A stretch of DNA of 38,119 bases from assembly GCA_050246595.1 (NCBI GenBank), contig JBFWVT010000048.1, positions 1 through 38,119 on the forward strand, read 5' to 3'. Under the pieces are notes generated by a model, which searched no databases, had not been told where the DNA came from, and saw only the letters and a list, made by a program, of their open reading frames with translations. Origin of the DNA: DATARH01 sp050246595. GTDB taxonomy: Bacteria; Pseudomonadota; Alphaproteobacteria; ATCC43930; CGMCC-115725. Positions 7,811 through 14,774 of this stretch are shown piece after piece. Position 1 is the first letter of the stretch; each line of letters opens with the position of its first letter. The position numbers and the translations under genes were made by a program.

Positions 7811-8728
7811 TCAACCCCTGGCCGCGGCAGCGGCGGTTTTCGCCGCGACGTCGGACGATCCGGCCGACGACAGCTCGGAAGCGGAGAGCGGCACGGCGTA
7901 GCCGCCGAGCGGCAGCAGCCGGTAAAGCGCGGTCCCGAGCGTCGCGCGGAAGCGGTCGAGGCGCGGATCGTCGGCCGGCACGAAATCGTCGATTTCGATC
8001 AGCGTATTGCCGCCATCCGCATGCTCGCTCGACGCGATAAACGTGCAGCGCAGCCCGAGCCCGGCCAAAGTCGAGAACAGGCGGCCGCGGCTGATGTTCG
8101 GGGCGTTCTCGGTCGCGATCAGCGTGCGGTCCCGGCCGGTCGGAAGCTGCACGCCGCGTCCGATCGCGAGCGCGTCGCCGCTGTCGGAGCGCGCGTTGCC
8201 GTGGCCGCCGAACGGCAGCCGGGAAATCACGTGCGGCGCCGCGTCGCGGGTCGAGAGCAGATGCCGCCACCACGGGTCTGCCTCCTCTTCCTGCGGCATC
8301 GGCAGCACCCCGACCGTTGCGCGACCCTCCGAGACGGCGCGGATCACCTGCGTCGCCGAGCCGAAGGTCAGCATCGGCGTATGGCTGCCGTAATGATCGC
8401 GCGCGATGTCCCAGAAACCCGGCCCCGCCGGCGGGGCATAGACCGCGACCGTAAAGGCGCCCTGGATCCGGGTCGTCGCGGCCAGCAGCTCGCGCCAGAT
8501 CCGCACCAGGCTGGCGGCTTGCATCGCCCCGTTGTTGCGGGTGACCAGACGGCGAAGGATCTCCGCTTCGCGCGCCGGTTGATGCGGCGCGACGCCGCCG
8601 CTGCGTTGCTTGTGGTCGGCGACCCGCGACACGATCTCCACGCGCTCGATCAGCAGATCCTGCAGCCGGTCATCGATCTCGTCGATCCGACGGCGCAACA
8701 TTTCGAGATCCGGCAATGTGTTCGACAT
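7811..8728 (-). CDS. AroQ chorismate mutase with degenerate prephenate dehydratase/ACT-like C-terminus
   Basis: Residues 1-90 form a standard AroQ chorismate mutase: LRRRIDEIDDRLQDLLIER, Lys40 in VADHK, and PAREAEILRRL, which supply the usual substrate-binding Arg, Lys and Glu. This part converts chorismate to prephenate. Residues 90-305 are arranged like the prephenate dehydratase and ACT parts of a PheA P-protein (FTVAVYAPPAGPGFWDIARDHY; then RTLIATENAPNISRGRLFSTL). The TRF motif of the dehydratase site and the ESRP motif of the phenylalanine-binding ACT domain are not visible. I read it as a mutase with a tail that has lost dehydratase activity and may bind a ligand or partner. It heads the operon with hisC and tyrC and is divergent from metX. 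Confidence 0.83.
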   Translation of the reverse strand: MSNTLPDLEMLRRRIDEIDDRLQDLLIERVEIVSRVADHKQRSGGVAPHQPAREAEILRRLVTRNNGAMQAASLVRIWRELLAATTRIQGAFTVAVYAPPAGPGFWDIARDHYGSHTPMLTFGSATQVIRAVSEGRATVGVLPMPQEEEADPWWRHLLSTRDAAPHVISRLPFGGHGNARSDSGDALAIGRGVQLPTGRDRTLIATENAPNISRGRLFSTLAGLGLRCTFIASSEHADGGNTLIEIDDFVPADDPRLDRFRATLGTALYRLLPLGGYAVPLSASELSSAGSSDVAAKTAAAAARG

Positions 8729-8794
8729 CGGCTTCGGTCGCTGGGAAACGAGCGCTAGTAGTAGGATCGCATCTGGGCAAAATCAAAGAAAACG

Positions 8795-8823
8795 TTGACA
8801 GGACCGTCGGGCGATCCATAGCT
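8795..8823 (+). promoter_or_regulatory. Candidate promoter for metXW
   Basis: TTGACA at 8795-8800 is a perfect -35 hexamer in the divergent intergenic region. A 17-base spacer leads to ATAGCT, a weak match to a -10 box. The position is consistent with a leader of about 70 bases before metX. I looked for a SAM riboswitch here and saw none that I recognise. Confidence 0.35.
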
Positions 8824-8901
8824 ACCTGCCGCCTCCTTTATGGCCGGTCGCACCGCGCGGTCATCGGAGATGCCCGGCCTCAACCTGATCCGGAACGCCT
8901 C

Positions 8902-10098
8902 TTGTCGATCTTGACCGCACCCCGCCTTCGGCGCCCCGGCACGGACTGGCCCGGACACACGCTCGCGGTCGAGGCGGCGATGCGGCTCGATTGCGGCGTC
9001 GATCTCGGGCCGTTCGCGATCGCCTATCAGACCTACGGCACGCTCAACCCGGAGCGCAGCAACGCGATCCTGATCTGCCATGCGCTGACCGGCGATCAGT
9101 ATGTCGCCGACCCGCACCCGATCACCAGACACGCCGGGTGGTGGACCTCGCTGGTCGGACCCGGCAACGTGCTCGACACCGAGCGCTATTTTCTGATCTG
9201 CGCCAATGTGCTCGGCGGCTGCATGGGGACCACCGGCCCGCGCGAGATCAACCCGGCGACCGGCGAGGCGTGGGCGCTCGATTTTCCGGTCATCACGATC
9301 CGCGACATGGTGCGGGCGCAGAAGCTGCTGATCGACCATCTCGGCATTGAGCAGTTGTTCTGCGTGATCGGCGGCTCGATGGGCGGCATGCAGGTGCTGC
9401 AATGGGCCTCCAGCTATCCCGAATCGGTGTTCGCGGCGATCCCGATCGCGTCAGCGGCGCGGCACTCGGCGCAGAACATCGCGTTTCACGAGGTCGGACG
9501 GCAGGCGATCATGGCCGACCCGGACTGGTGCAGCGGCCGCTATCTGGCGCAGGGGCGCAAACCGTCGCGCGGTCTCGCGGTGGCGCGGATGGCGGCGCAC
9601 ATCACCTATCTGTCGGAACCCGCGCTGCACCGCAAATTCGGCCGCAATCTGCAGGACCGCAACGCGATCACCTACGGGTTCGACGCCGATTTCCAGGTCG
9701 AAAGCTATCTGCGCCACCAGGGCATCACGTTTGTCGATCGGTTCGACGCCAATTCGTATCTCTACATCACGCGGGCGATGGATTATTTCGATCTCGCCGC
9801 CGAGCATGGCGGGTCGCTGCCGGCCGCGTTTCCCGGTCCGCAGCCGCGCTTCTGCATCGTCTCGTTCACCAGCGACTGGCTGTTCCCGACCTCGGAGAGC
9901 CGCGCCGTCGTGCACGCGCTGAACGCGGTCGCCGCCAATGTCAGCTTTGTCGAGGTCGAGACCGACAAGGGGCACGATGCGTTTCTGCTGCACGAACCCG
10001 AGCTGTTCGCGACGTTGCGCGGTTTTCTGACCGGCTGCGCCGAGCATCGCGGGCTGCCGCGCTTCTGGGGAGAGGCCCCCATGGAGGACTTGCGGTGA
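8902..10098 (+). CDS. metX: Homoserine O-acyltransferase
   Basis: MetX proteins activate homoserine with an acyl-CoA as the committed step of methionine synthesis. The alpha/beta hydrolase core carries the nucleophile Ser159 in IGGSMGGMQ, the Asp in DWLFPTSES and the His in DKGHDAFLLHE; NAILICHALTGDQYV and the GGCMGTTGP loop are family hallmarks. The frame is open up to an ATG at 8716, but homologues normally begin near LTAPRLRRPGTDWP. I therefore choose the TTG at 8902, with a modest GGAA site upstream; TTG 8911 is an alternative. The acyl donor (acetyl- or succinyl-CoA) cannot be settled by eye. The stop overlaps the metW start by 4 bases. Confidence 0.92.
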   Translation: MSILTAPRLRRPGTDWPGHTLAVEAAMRLDCGVDLGPFAIAYQTYGTLNPERSNAILICHALTGDQYVADPHPITRHAGWWTSLVGPGNVLDTERYFLICANVLGGCMGTTGPREINPATGEAWALDFPVITIRDMVRAQKLLIDHLGIEQLFCVIGGSMGGMQVLQWASSYPESVFAAIPIASAARHSAQNIAFHEVGRQAIMADPDWCSGRYLAQGRKPSRGLAVARMAAHITYLSEPALHRKFGRNLQDRNAITYGFDADFQVESYLRHQGITFVDRFDANSYLYITRAMDYFDLAAEHGGSLPAAFPGPQPRFCIVSFTSDWLFPTSESRAVVHALNAVAANVSFVEVETDKGHDAFLLHEPELFATLRGFLTGCAEHRGLPRFWGEAPMEDLR

Positions 10099-10781
10099 CC
10101 GGCAGCGCCGCGCGGCGACTTCGGGTGGTGACGCCCGATCCTGTCGGGAGCGCGCCGCCACCGGGCGAGTTGCGGCGCGATCTGCGGCTGATCGCCGACA
10201 TGATCGAGCCGGGTTCGCGGGTGCTCGATATCGGGTGCGGCGACGGGGCGCTGCTCGCCTATCTGGCGCGCGAGAAGGGTGTCGACGGGCGCGGCATCGA
10301 ACTGAGCCAATCCGGCGTCAACGCCTGCGTCCGGCACGGCTTGTCGGTCATCCAGGGGGATGCCGACCACGACCTTGCCGCCTTCCCCGATCATGCGTTC
10401 GATGTCGTCGTGCTGAGCCAGACCTTGCAGGCGACGCACCGCCCGCGTCATGTCGTCGAGGAATTGCTGCGGATCGGCAAGCGGGCGATCGTCTCGTTCC
10501 CGAATTTCGGCTTCTGGCGCATTCGGCTGTGGCTGATGTTTCGCGGCCGCATGCCGGTCTCCGAGCTGCTGCACCATCCCTGGTACGAGACCCCGAACAT
10601 CCATCTCTGCACGATCCGCGACTTTGTCGTCATGGTCGAGGAGATCGGCGCCCGCATCGAGCGCAGCGTCCCGCTCGACCGTCACGGTCATCCGTTCTCG
10701 CTCAATACGCGCGGCCGTCTCGCCAATCTCCTGGCCGAGCAGGGCGTCTTTGTGCTCTGCGGCAAGGGGGCGGGGCCGTAA
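10095..10781 (+). CDS. metW: MetW, methionine biosynthesis protein
   Basis: The 228-residue protein has a SAM-methyltransferase-like fold (VLDIGCGDGALL) and the MetW-specific block FPNFGFWRIRLWLMFRGR with YETPNIHLCTIRDF. MetW is always found beside metX in Proteobacteria and is needed together with it for homoserine acylation in several species; its own catalytic activity is not established. The open frame extends far upstream inside metX in a second frame, but the GTG at 10095, overlapping the metX stop in GTGA, is the evident start. The pair metX-metW forms one transcript. Confidence 0.93.
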   Translation: MTGSAARRLRVVTPDPVGSAPPPGELRRDLRLIADMIEPGSRVLDIGCGDGALLAYLAREKGVDGRGIELSQSGVNACVRHGLSVIQGDADHDLAAFPDHAFDVVVLSQTLQATHRPRHVVEELLRIGKRAIVSFPNFGFWRIRLWLMFRGRMPVSELLHHPWYETPNIHLCTIRDFVVMVEEIGARIERSVPLDRHGHPFSLNTRGRLANLLAEQGVFVLCGKGAGP

Positions 10782-10823
10782 GATCGGCTGATTTCATATC
10801 GGCCCGTGCGGAGTGTCGGCCCC

Positions 10824-11633
10824 ATGATGATCGCCCAGATTTCCGATCCGCATATCGTCCTGCCGGGTGCGCTGCTCTACGGCCGGGTCGATACGGCCGA
10901 GTTTCTGAGCCGCGCCGTCGCGGAGCTGAACCGCCTCGATCCGCCGCCCAACATCGTCGTGGTCACCGGCGATCTCGTCGATAAGGGCGGGACGGCCGAA
11001 TACGACCATCTGCGCTCTCTGCTGGCGCCGCTGGCGATGCCGGTCTTTGTCATCCCCGGCAACCACGATTCGCGCGAGACGCTGCGCGCCGCGTTCGGCG
11101 GCGACGGCTATCTGCCGCAGGACGGGTTTCTGCAATACGCGGTCGAGGATTATCCGGTACGGCTGGTTGCGCTCGATACGCACATCCCCGGCGAGGGCGG
11201 CGGCGAATTGTGCGCCGACCGGCTCGCCTGGCTGGATCGGACGCTCGCCGCCGCGCCGCAGCGTCCGACCGCGGTCATGATGCATCATCCGCCGTTTGCG
11301 ACCGGCATCGAACGGATGGACCGCGCCGGGTTGCGTGGCAGCGATGGTTTCGCGGCCGTCATCGCTCGCCATCCGCAGGTCGAGCGCATCCTGTGCGGAC
11401 ATCTGCATCGCGCGATCGAACGCCGCTTCGCCGGCACGGTCGCGGGCACGGCGCCGAGCACGGCGCACCAGATCCGCCTCGACATCCGCTCCGGCGCGCC
11501 GCTCCGGTTGATGTTCGAGCCGCCCGGCTATCAGCTGCATTTGTGGCGCGACGGCGCTCTCGTCAGCCACACCGCGGTTTTCGGCGACTGGCCCGGGCCT
11601 TACCGGCTGCGCGCCGAAGCCTCGCCAGGCTGA
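10824..11633 (+). CDS. Calcineurin-like metallophosphoesterase (CpdA/GpdQ-like)
   Basis: All five metal-binding blocks are visible in order: ISDPH, VTGDLVD, PGNHD, MMHHPP and CGHLH. This arrangement matches class III cyclic nucleotide phosphodiesterases and glycerophosphodiesterases such as CpdA and GpdQ, so likely substrates are cAMP or phosphodiesters. The gene has two adjacent ATG codons at 10824 and 10827; an upstream in-frame GTG at 10806 is less likely. It is 42 bases after metW on the same strand but has no pathway link to it. It is worth noting that a cyclic-nucleotide-binding ABC ATPase is encoded in the same window. Confidence 0.87.
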   Translation: MMIAQISDPHIVLPGALLYGRVDTAEFLSRAVAELNRLDPPPNIVVVTGDLVDKGGTAEYDHLRSLLAPLAMPVFVIPGNHDSRETLRAAFGGDGYLPQDGFLQYAVEDYPVRLVALDTHIPGEGGGELCADRLAWLDRTLAAAPQRPTAVMMHHPPFATGIERMDRAGLRGSDGFAAVIARHPQVERILCGHLHRAIERRFAGTVAGTAPSTAHQIRLDIRSGAPLRLMFEPPGYQLHLWRDGALVSHTAVFGDWPGPYRLRAEASPG

Positions 11634-11727
11634 TCGAGCCGAGCGCGGCGGGAATGCCTGCCTTGACGCCGCGCGATGGCTTTGGCACGCTTGGTCCCTT
11701 CGAGCACAGGGAGGCGGGCCAGGCACG

Positions 11728-12021
11728 ATGACCAAGTCCGAGCTCGTTCAACGGCTGGCGGAGGCCAATCCGCATCTCTATCAGCGCGATATCGACGCAA
11801 TCGTCACTGCAATCTTCCAGGAGATCGCGGCGGCCCTGGCGCGCGGCGATCGGGTCGAGCTGCGCGGGTTTGGCGCCTTTTCGGTCAAGCGCCGCGACGC
11901 GCGGGTCGGCCGCAATCCGCGCACCGGCGACAGCGTTCAGGTCGCCGAGAAGCACATCCCGTTCTTCAAGACCGGCAAGCAGCTGCGCGATCGGCTGAAC
12001 CCGACCGAAAGCGCGCCCTGA
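11728..12021 (+). CDS. ihfB: Integration host factor beta subunit
   Basis: The protein is a 97-residue HU/IHF-family DNA-bending protein. It starts MTKSELVQRLAE, has the VELRGFGAFSVKRR strand pair, and the arm RVGRNPRTGDSV with Pro64 in the position that intercalates between base pairs. The LYQRDIDAIVTAIF helix and the EKHIPFFKTGKQLR end are closer to IHF beta than to HU. With IHF alpha (not in the window) it would bend DNA at specific sites for recombination, transcription and replication. An AGGGAGG site lies 15-20 bases ahead of the ATG. Confidence 0.92.
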   Translation: MTKSELVQRLAEANPHLYQRDIDAIVTAIFQEIAAALARGDRVELRGFGAFSVKRRDARVGRNPRTGDSVQVAEKHIPFFKTGKQLRDRLNPTESAP

Positions 12022-12126
12022 TCGCGCTTGCGAAGCCGCGATCATCGCTCTTGCGAAAAAGCCGGGGCGCATTCCATGCTAGAGGCTTGGAAGCGGGTTC
12101 GGTGCCCGCTGCCTCGGGAGGGCTTG

Positions 12127-12522
12127 ATGACTCTGACGCTTGAAGAAGCCAATCGCATCGCCGCCGGCGCCGTCGAAAAGGCACGGCAGCTCAATATCAA
12201 GGTCAGCGCCGCCGTGGTCGATGCCGGTGGCCGGCTTGTCGCGTTCCAGCGCATGGACAACGCAATCTGGGCGAGCGCCTATGGCAGCCAGGGCAAGGCG
12301 GTCGCCTCCGCCGCCTTCGGCCGCGCCAGCGGCGAGTTGCAGCCGCGCGCCGATCAGCCGACCCCGCGCGGCATCGCCGCCCATTCCGGCGGTGAGATGA
12401 TCCTGGGTCAGGGTGCGGTGCCGATCCTGCGCAACGGGGTCGTCATCGGCGCGTGCGGGGTCGGCGGCGGCACCGCCCAGGAAGACGAGGACTGCGCCCG
12501 CGCCGGGGTCGAGCGCCTATAG
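12127..12522 (+). CDS. GlcG/HbpS-family protein
   Basis: The 131-residue product has the compact fold of the GlcG/HbpS (formerly DUF336) family, with ANRIAAGAVEKARQL, SAAVVDAGGRLVAFQRMDN and a glycine-rich end ACGVGGGTAQEDEDCARAG. Members include a haem-binding redox sensor and proteins accompanying glycolate or cobalamin genes, so no precise role follows. The frame is open from 12028, but the ATG at 12127 has a GGGAGG site 6 bases ahead and gives the normal family start. It is the last gene before a 900-bp repeat-rich gap. Confidence 0.85.
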   Translation: MTLTLEEANRIAAGAVEKARQLNIKVSAAVVDAGGRLVAFQRMDNAIWASAYGSQGKAVASAAFGRASGELQPRADQPTPRGIAAHSGGEMILGQGAVPILRNGVVIGACGVGGGTAQEDEDCARAGVERL

Positions 12523-12603
12523 CGCGCTCCCCGCGACCGGGCGTATCGGGACCGCGCCGACCCCGACCGATCAAAAGGCGGCGGGATCGCGCGCCGGTCC
12601 GCT

Positions 12604-12947
12604 GGTGCTGCCTCAGTTTGAAACGGGCCCGTTGCGCCGCCCCGGAGCAACCTCTCGGGACCGCCGACATGCCGGCTCTCGGCGAAGCGAAGCTTCGCCT
12701 GACGCCGTCAGCGCAAGCGAAGCTTGCGCGAGAGGCCGGAGACCGGCGGTCCCGAAGCGCCCTCGGCAAGCTGACTTGTCTGCGGATGGGCCTCGGTTTG
12801 GGATCGGATCATACCGCCCTTTCGGGACGGTTGCCGCGGGTCCGGACTGCGGTCAGCCCGAGAGCCTGCCTCGGACTTGATCCGGGGGCAGGCTCGGGAG
12901 CGCCGGCGCCGTAGAGCGATAAGGTCAAAACCGAACCAAGTCACGCC
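12604..12947. repeat. Element A: decayed copy of an inverted-repeat-bounded element
   Basis: The start (GGTGCTGCCTCAGTTTGAAA) matches the left end of element C at 17 of 20 bases. The interior follows C in order: TTGCGCCGCCCCGGAG, a GGGACCGCC palindrome arm, GAGCGCCCTCGGCAAG-like sequence, GCGGTCAGCCCGAGAGC, and GCCGGCGCCG. The right end (GGTCAAAACCGAACCAAGTCACGCC) is a diverged copy of the C end. Extra palindromes interrupt it, including one near 12868-12898 that splits the CCCGAGAGC/CGCCGGCGCC junction. No gene is encoded. It seems the oldest of three adjacent copies. Confidence 0.65.
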
Positions 12948-12955
12948 CGCATCTC

Positions 12956-13140
12956 GGTAGTGACTCAGTTTGAAATGTAACCTTGTCATTCCGGGGCGCG
13001 GGCGCAGCCCGCGAGCCCAGAATCCATGAACACAGGCCCCGAATACTCGGAAAAGCCGGTGTTCATGGATTCCGGGCCCGGCCCGTCGGGCCGTCCCGGA
13101 ATGACGGTAATGCTTGTTGCATTCAAACTGAGTCACTACC
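12956..13140. repeat. Element B: 185-bp element with perfect 19-bp inverted ends
   Basis: GGTAGTGACTCAGTTTGAA at 12956-12974 is exactly repeated in reverse at 13122-13140. The interior is not that of A or C. It is a long REP-like palindrome (12985-13105) that begins GTCATTCCGGGG and ends CCCGGAATGAC, with an inner pair AATCCATGAACAC / GTGTTCATGGATT. The element therefore looks like ends of one family carrying the body of another. It has no coding capacity. Confidence 0.75.
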
Positions 13141-13148
13141 CGCACGTC

Positions 13149-13356
13149 GGTAGTGTCTCAGTTTGAAATTGGCCCACTGCGCCGCTCCGGAGTATCCCCT
13201 TGGGACCGCCGGCCTCCGGCCGGCATGCCGGCCGGAGGCCGGCGGTCCTGGAGCGCCCTCGGCAAGTTCAGGACGGTCGCGGCTCCGGCCCGCGGTCAGC
13301 CCGAGAGCGCCGGCGCCGCAGAACGGCAAGGTTAAAATTCAAACTGAGTCACTACC
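13149..13356. repeat. Element C: 208-bp MITE-like element with 8-bp flanking repeats
   Basis: The ends GGTAGTGTCTCAGTTTGAA (13149-13167) and the reverse complement of 13338-13356 agree at 18 of 19 positions. The octamer CGCACGTC directly flanks it at 13141-13148 and 13357-13364, which is what an 8-bp target duplication looks like. The centre holds a perfect 46-bp palindrome (13203-13248). There is no transposase, so it would be a non-autonomous element moved by a transposase encoded elsewhere. Confidence 0.75.
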
Positions 13357-13425
13357 CGCACGTCGATCGCGTTGCGTCGCGCGCCGCCTCTCGCTATCCT
13401 CGCAGTCCCCGCCAGGAAGACCGGT

Positions 13426-13502
13426 CGGAGCGTAGCGCAGCCTGGTAGCGCATCAGCATGGGGTGCTGGGGGTCGTGAGTTCGAATCTCACCGCTCCGAC
13501 CA
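13426..13502 (+). tRNA. tRNA-Pro (anticodon GGG), CCA encoded
   Basis: The cloverleaf folds fully. The acceptor stem is CGGAGCG with CGCTCCG. The D stem is GCGC/GCGC with a GG-containing loop. The anticodon stem is TCAGC with GCTGG around the loop ATGGGGT, placing GGG at positions 34-36. The T stem is GTGAG/CTCAC with loop TTCGAAT. The discriminator A is followed by encoded CCA. It would read CCC and CCU codons. Its 3' end and flank are partly duplicated about 134 bp downstream. Confidence 0.95.
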
Positions 13503-13564
13503 ATTCCTGCTTTCTATAAACCCCTCCTGGCACCTGTCGGCATTCTTTACAATTTTGCCTGTCA
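13477..13564 (+). repeat. Direct repeat, first copy (tRNA 3' end plus flank)
   Basis: These 88 bases run from the tRNA T-arm to GTCA at 13564 and align with 13611-13702. Shared blocks are AGTTCGAAT, ATCGCTCCGAC or ACCGCTCCGAC, CTGTCGG or ATGTCGG, and TTTTTACAATTTTGCCTGTCA or its close variant. The second copy lacks the rest of the tRNA. Confidence 0.65.
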
Positions 13565-13610
13565 ACAGACCGCTCGGCCGTCACGTTTTATTCCAGGACT
13601 GACGAGGCAT

Positions 13611-13702
13611 AAGTTCGAATTTTATCGCTCCGACGATCGATTTCCGCTTCTCTGTAAGCTGATCTGGAAGCATGTCGGTATTTTTTACAATCTTGCACGT
13701 CA
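13611..13702 (+). repeat. Direct repeat, second copy (att-like tRNA remnant)
   Basis: This is a diverged copy of the tRNA-Pro 3' end and its downstream flank, with substitutions that break the T stem (TTTTAT in place of CTCACC). Duplicated tRNA 3' ends are the usual trace of site-specific integration of a mobile element, but here only about 45 bases separate the copies and there is no integrase. It could equally be a local duplication. The surrounding 13503-13821 has no gene and is notably AT-richer than the rest of the window. Confidence 0.55.
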
Positions 13703-13821
13703 GGTAGGCTGCCCTTCTATCCACTCTTGTTTAAGAACAATAGATTAGCTGATCCATTCGCCATTGGCTCGATTCCTGCACCAACGTACAAGTCCGAAAA
13801 GGACCGTATCGAGGAGGAAAC

Positions 13822-14610
13822 ATGACCGGTACATTTTTGGGTAGAGTCTGGGTCGCCGCGGTGGCGGCCGTTATGCTCGCCGCCGCGCAGGCGGCGGCGG
13901 CGCCGATTTCGGTTCTGATTGTCCAGGCGGATGGCAGCCCGCCAACGGCCGAACTGCTGGCGACCGGTGATTTCTCGTCGGTTGATGTTTTCGATGCGGA
14001 ATCGGGAACACCCACCCTGGCGCAGCTCCAGGGTTACGACGCCGTGCTGGCCTACACGAACTCCGAACCCGCCGACCCGGCCGGGCTGGGCGATGTCTTA
14101 AAAGACTACGTCGATGGCGGCGGCGGTCTTGTCATGAAAACCTACGCCTTCAGCAATCCGTGGGCCATCGGCGGCGGCATCACGGGCACCGGTTACGCGC
14201 CGCTGGTCAATGTCGGCGTCAACGGCGATGTAAGCGGGAATATCGTCCAAACAGCAGCCAGCCCGATCTTCGACGGCGTCAATCTGGCCGCTCTGACCTA
14301 CTATCATAACAGCAACTCCGCGCACCCGGCTCTCGATGCCACGGCGACATTGCTGGCCGACGACGGCGGCGCCGGAATCCCGCTGATCGCGATCAACGCG
14401 GCCGGAAACATCATCGGGAACAATATGTTTCCCGGCAATTGTTGCGGCGGCAACAATGACGAGTTCTACAGGCTGCTGGCAAACGAGCTGCTCGTCGTGG
14501 CGGGAGAAAGCATAACCCCGGTTCCGGAACCGGGGTCGCTGGCCCTGCTCGGCGCGTCGTTCGTCGGCTGGACCATCCTGCGCCGCCGCCGCGACAGGAC
14601 CGCCGCGTAA
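13822..14610 (+). CDS. PEP-CTERM-sorted exported protein
   Basis: The 262-residue protein has a clear signal peptide (residues 1 to about 27, hydrophobic run with an Ala-rich cleavage region) and a C-terminal sorting signal: VPEPGSLALLGASFVGW from residue 234, followed by a membrane-spanning stretch and the basic tail RRRRDR. Such tails are recognised and removed by exosortase, linking export to extracellular polysaccharide. The body has Rossmann-like strands and a pattern of acidic and glycine residues (DVLKDYVDGGGGLVMKTY) that recalls the glutamine-amidotransferase-like flavodoxin fold of ThuA-type proteins; this is only a suggestion. A CGAGGAGG site precedes the ATG. No exosortase lies in the window. 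The gene follows the AT-rich, repeat-laden segment and may be acquired. Confidence 0.85.
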   Translation: MTGTFLGRVWVAAVAAVMLAAAQAAAAPISVLIVQADGSPPTAELLATGDFSSVDVFDAESGTPTLAQLQGYDAVLAYTNSEPADPAGLGDVLKDYVDGGGGLVMKTYAFSNPWAIGGGITGTGYAPLVNVGVNGDVSGNIVQTAASPIFDGVNLAALTYYHNSNSAHPALDATATLLADDGGAGIPLIAINAAGNIIGNNMFPGNCCGGNNDEFYRLLANELLVVAGESITPVPEPGSLALLGASFVGWTILRRRRDRTAA

Positions 14611-14650
14611 CGCGTTACCGACACCCGCGTTCAGTGGATGAACACGGCTC

Positions 14651-14672
14651 GCCGGCTTTCCCGAAAGCCGGC
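14651..14672 (+). terminator. Hairpin after the PEP-CTERM gene
   Basis: GCCGGCTTTC and GAAAGCCGGC pair perfectly over 10 bp with a 2-base centre (or 9 bp with a 4-base loop), 40 bases beyond the stop at 14610. No T-run follows, so it may be a weak intrinsic terminator or a transcript-protecting stem. Confidence 0.45.
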
Positions 14673-14774
14673 GGGCGCATTTGCGGAACCGCTCTCCCGC
14701 GGGATTGCGCGCCGCGCCGTCCGGGCGTACTCCTGTCGCGGACCGACGGCGCGCCGGAACTTTGGAGAGAGACG

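Noticed and set aside
8729..8901. SAM riboswitch upstream of metX
   Set aside because: Such riboswitches are frequent before alphaproteobacterial met genes, but I could not fit the SAM-II pseudoknot or other SAM patterns to this leader.
12523..13425. CRISPR array
   Set aside because: The repeats are three unequal inverted-repeat elements with 8-bp gaps, and not short regular repeats with unique spacers; no cas gene is present.
13611..13640. Second tRNA gene
   Set aside because: Only the T-loop and acceptor 3' side are present; the T stem is broken and no D arm or anticodon arm precedes it.
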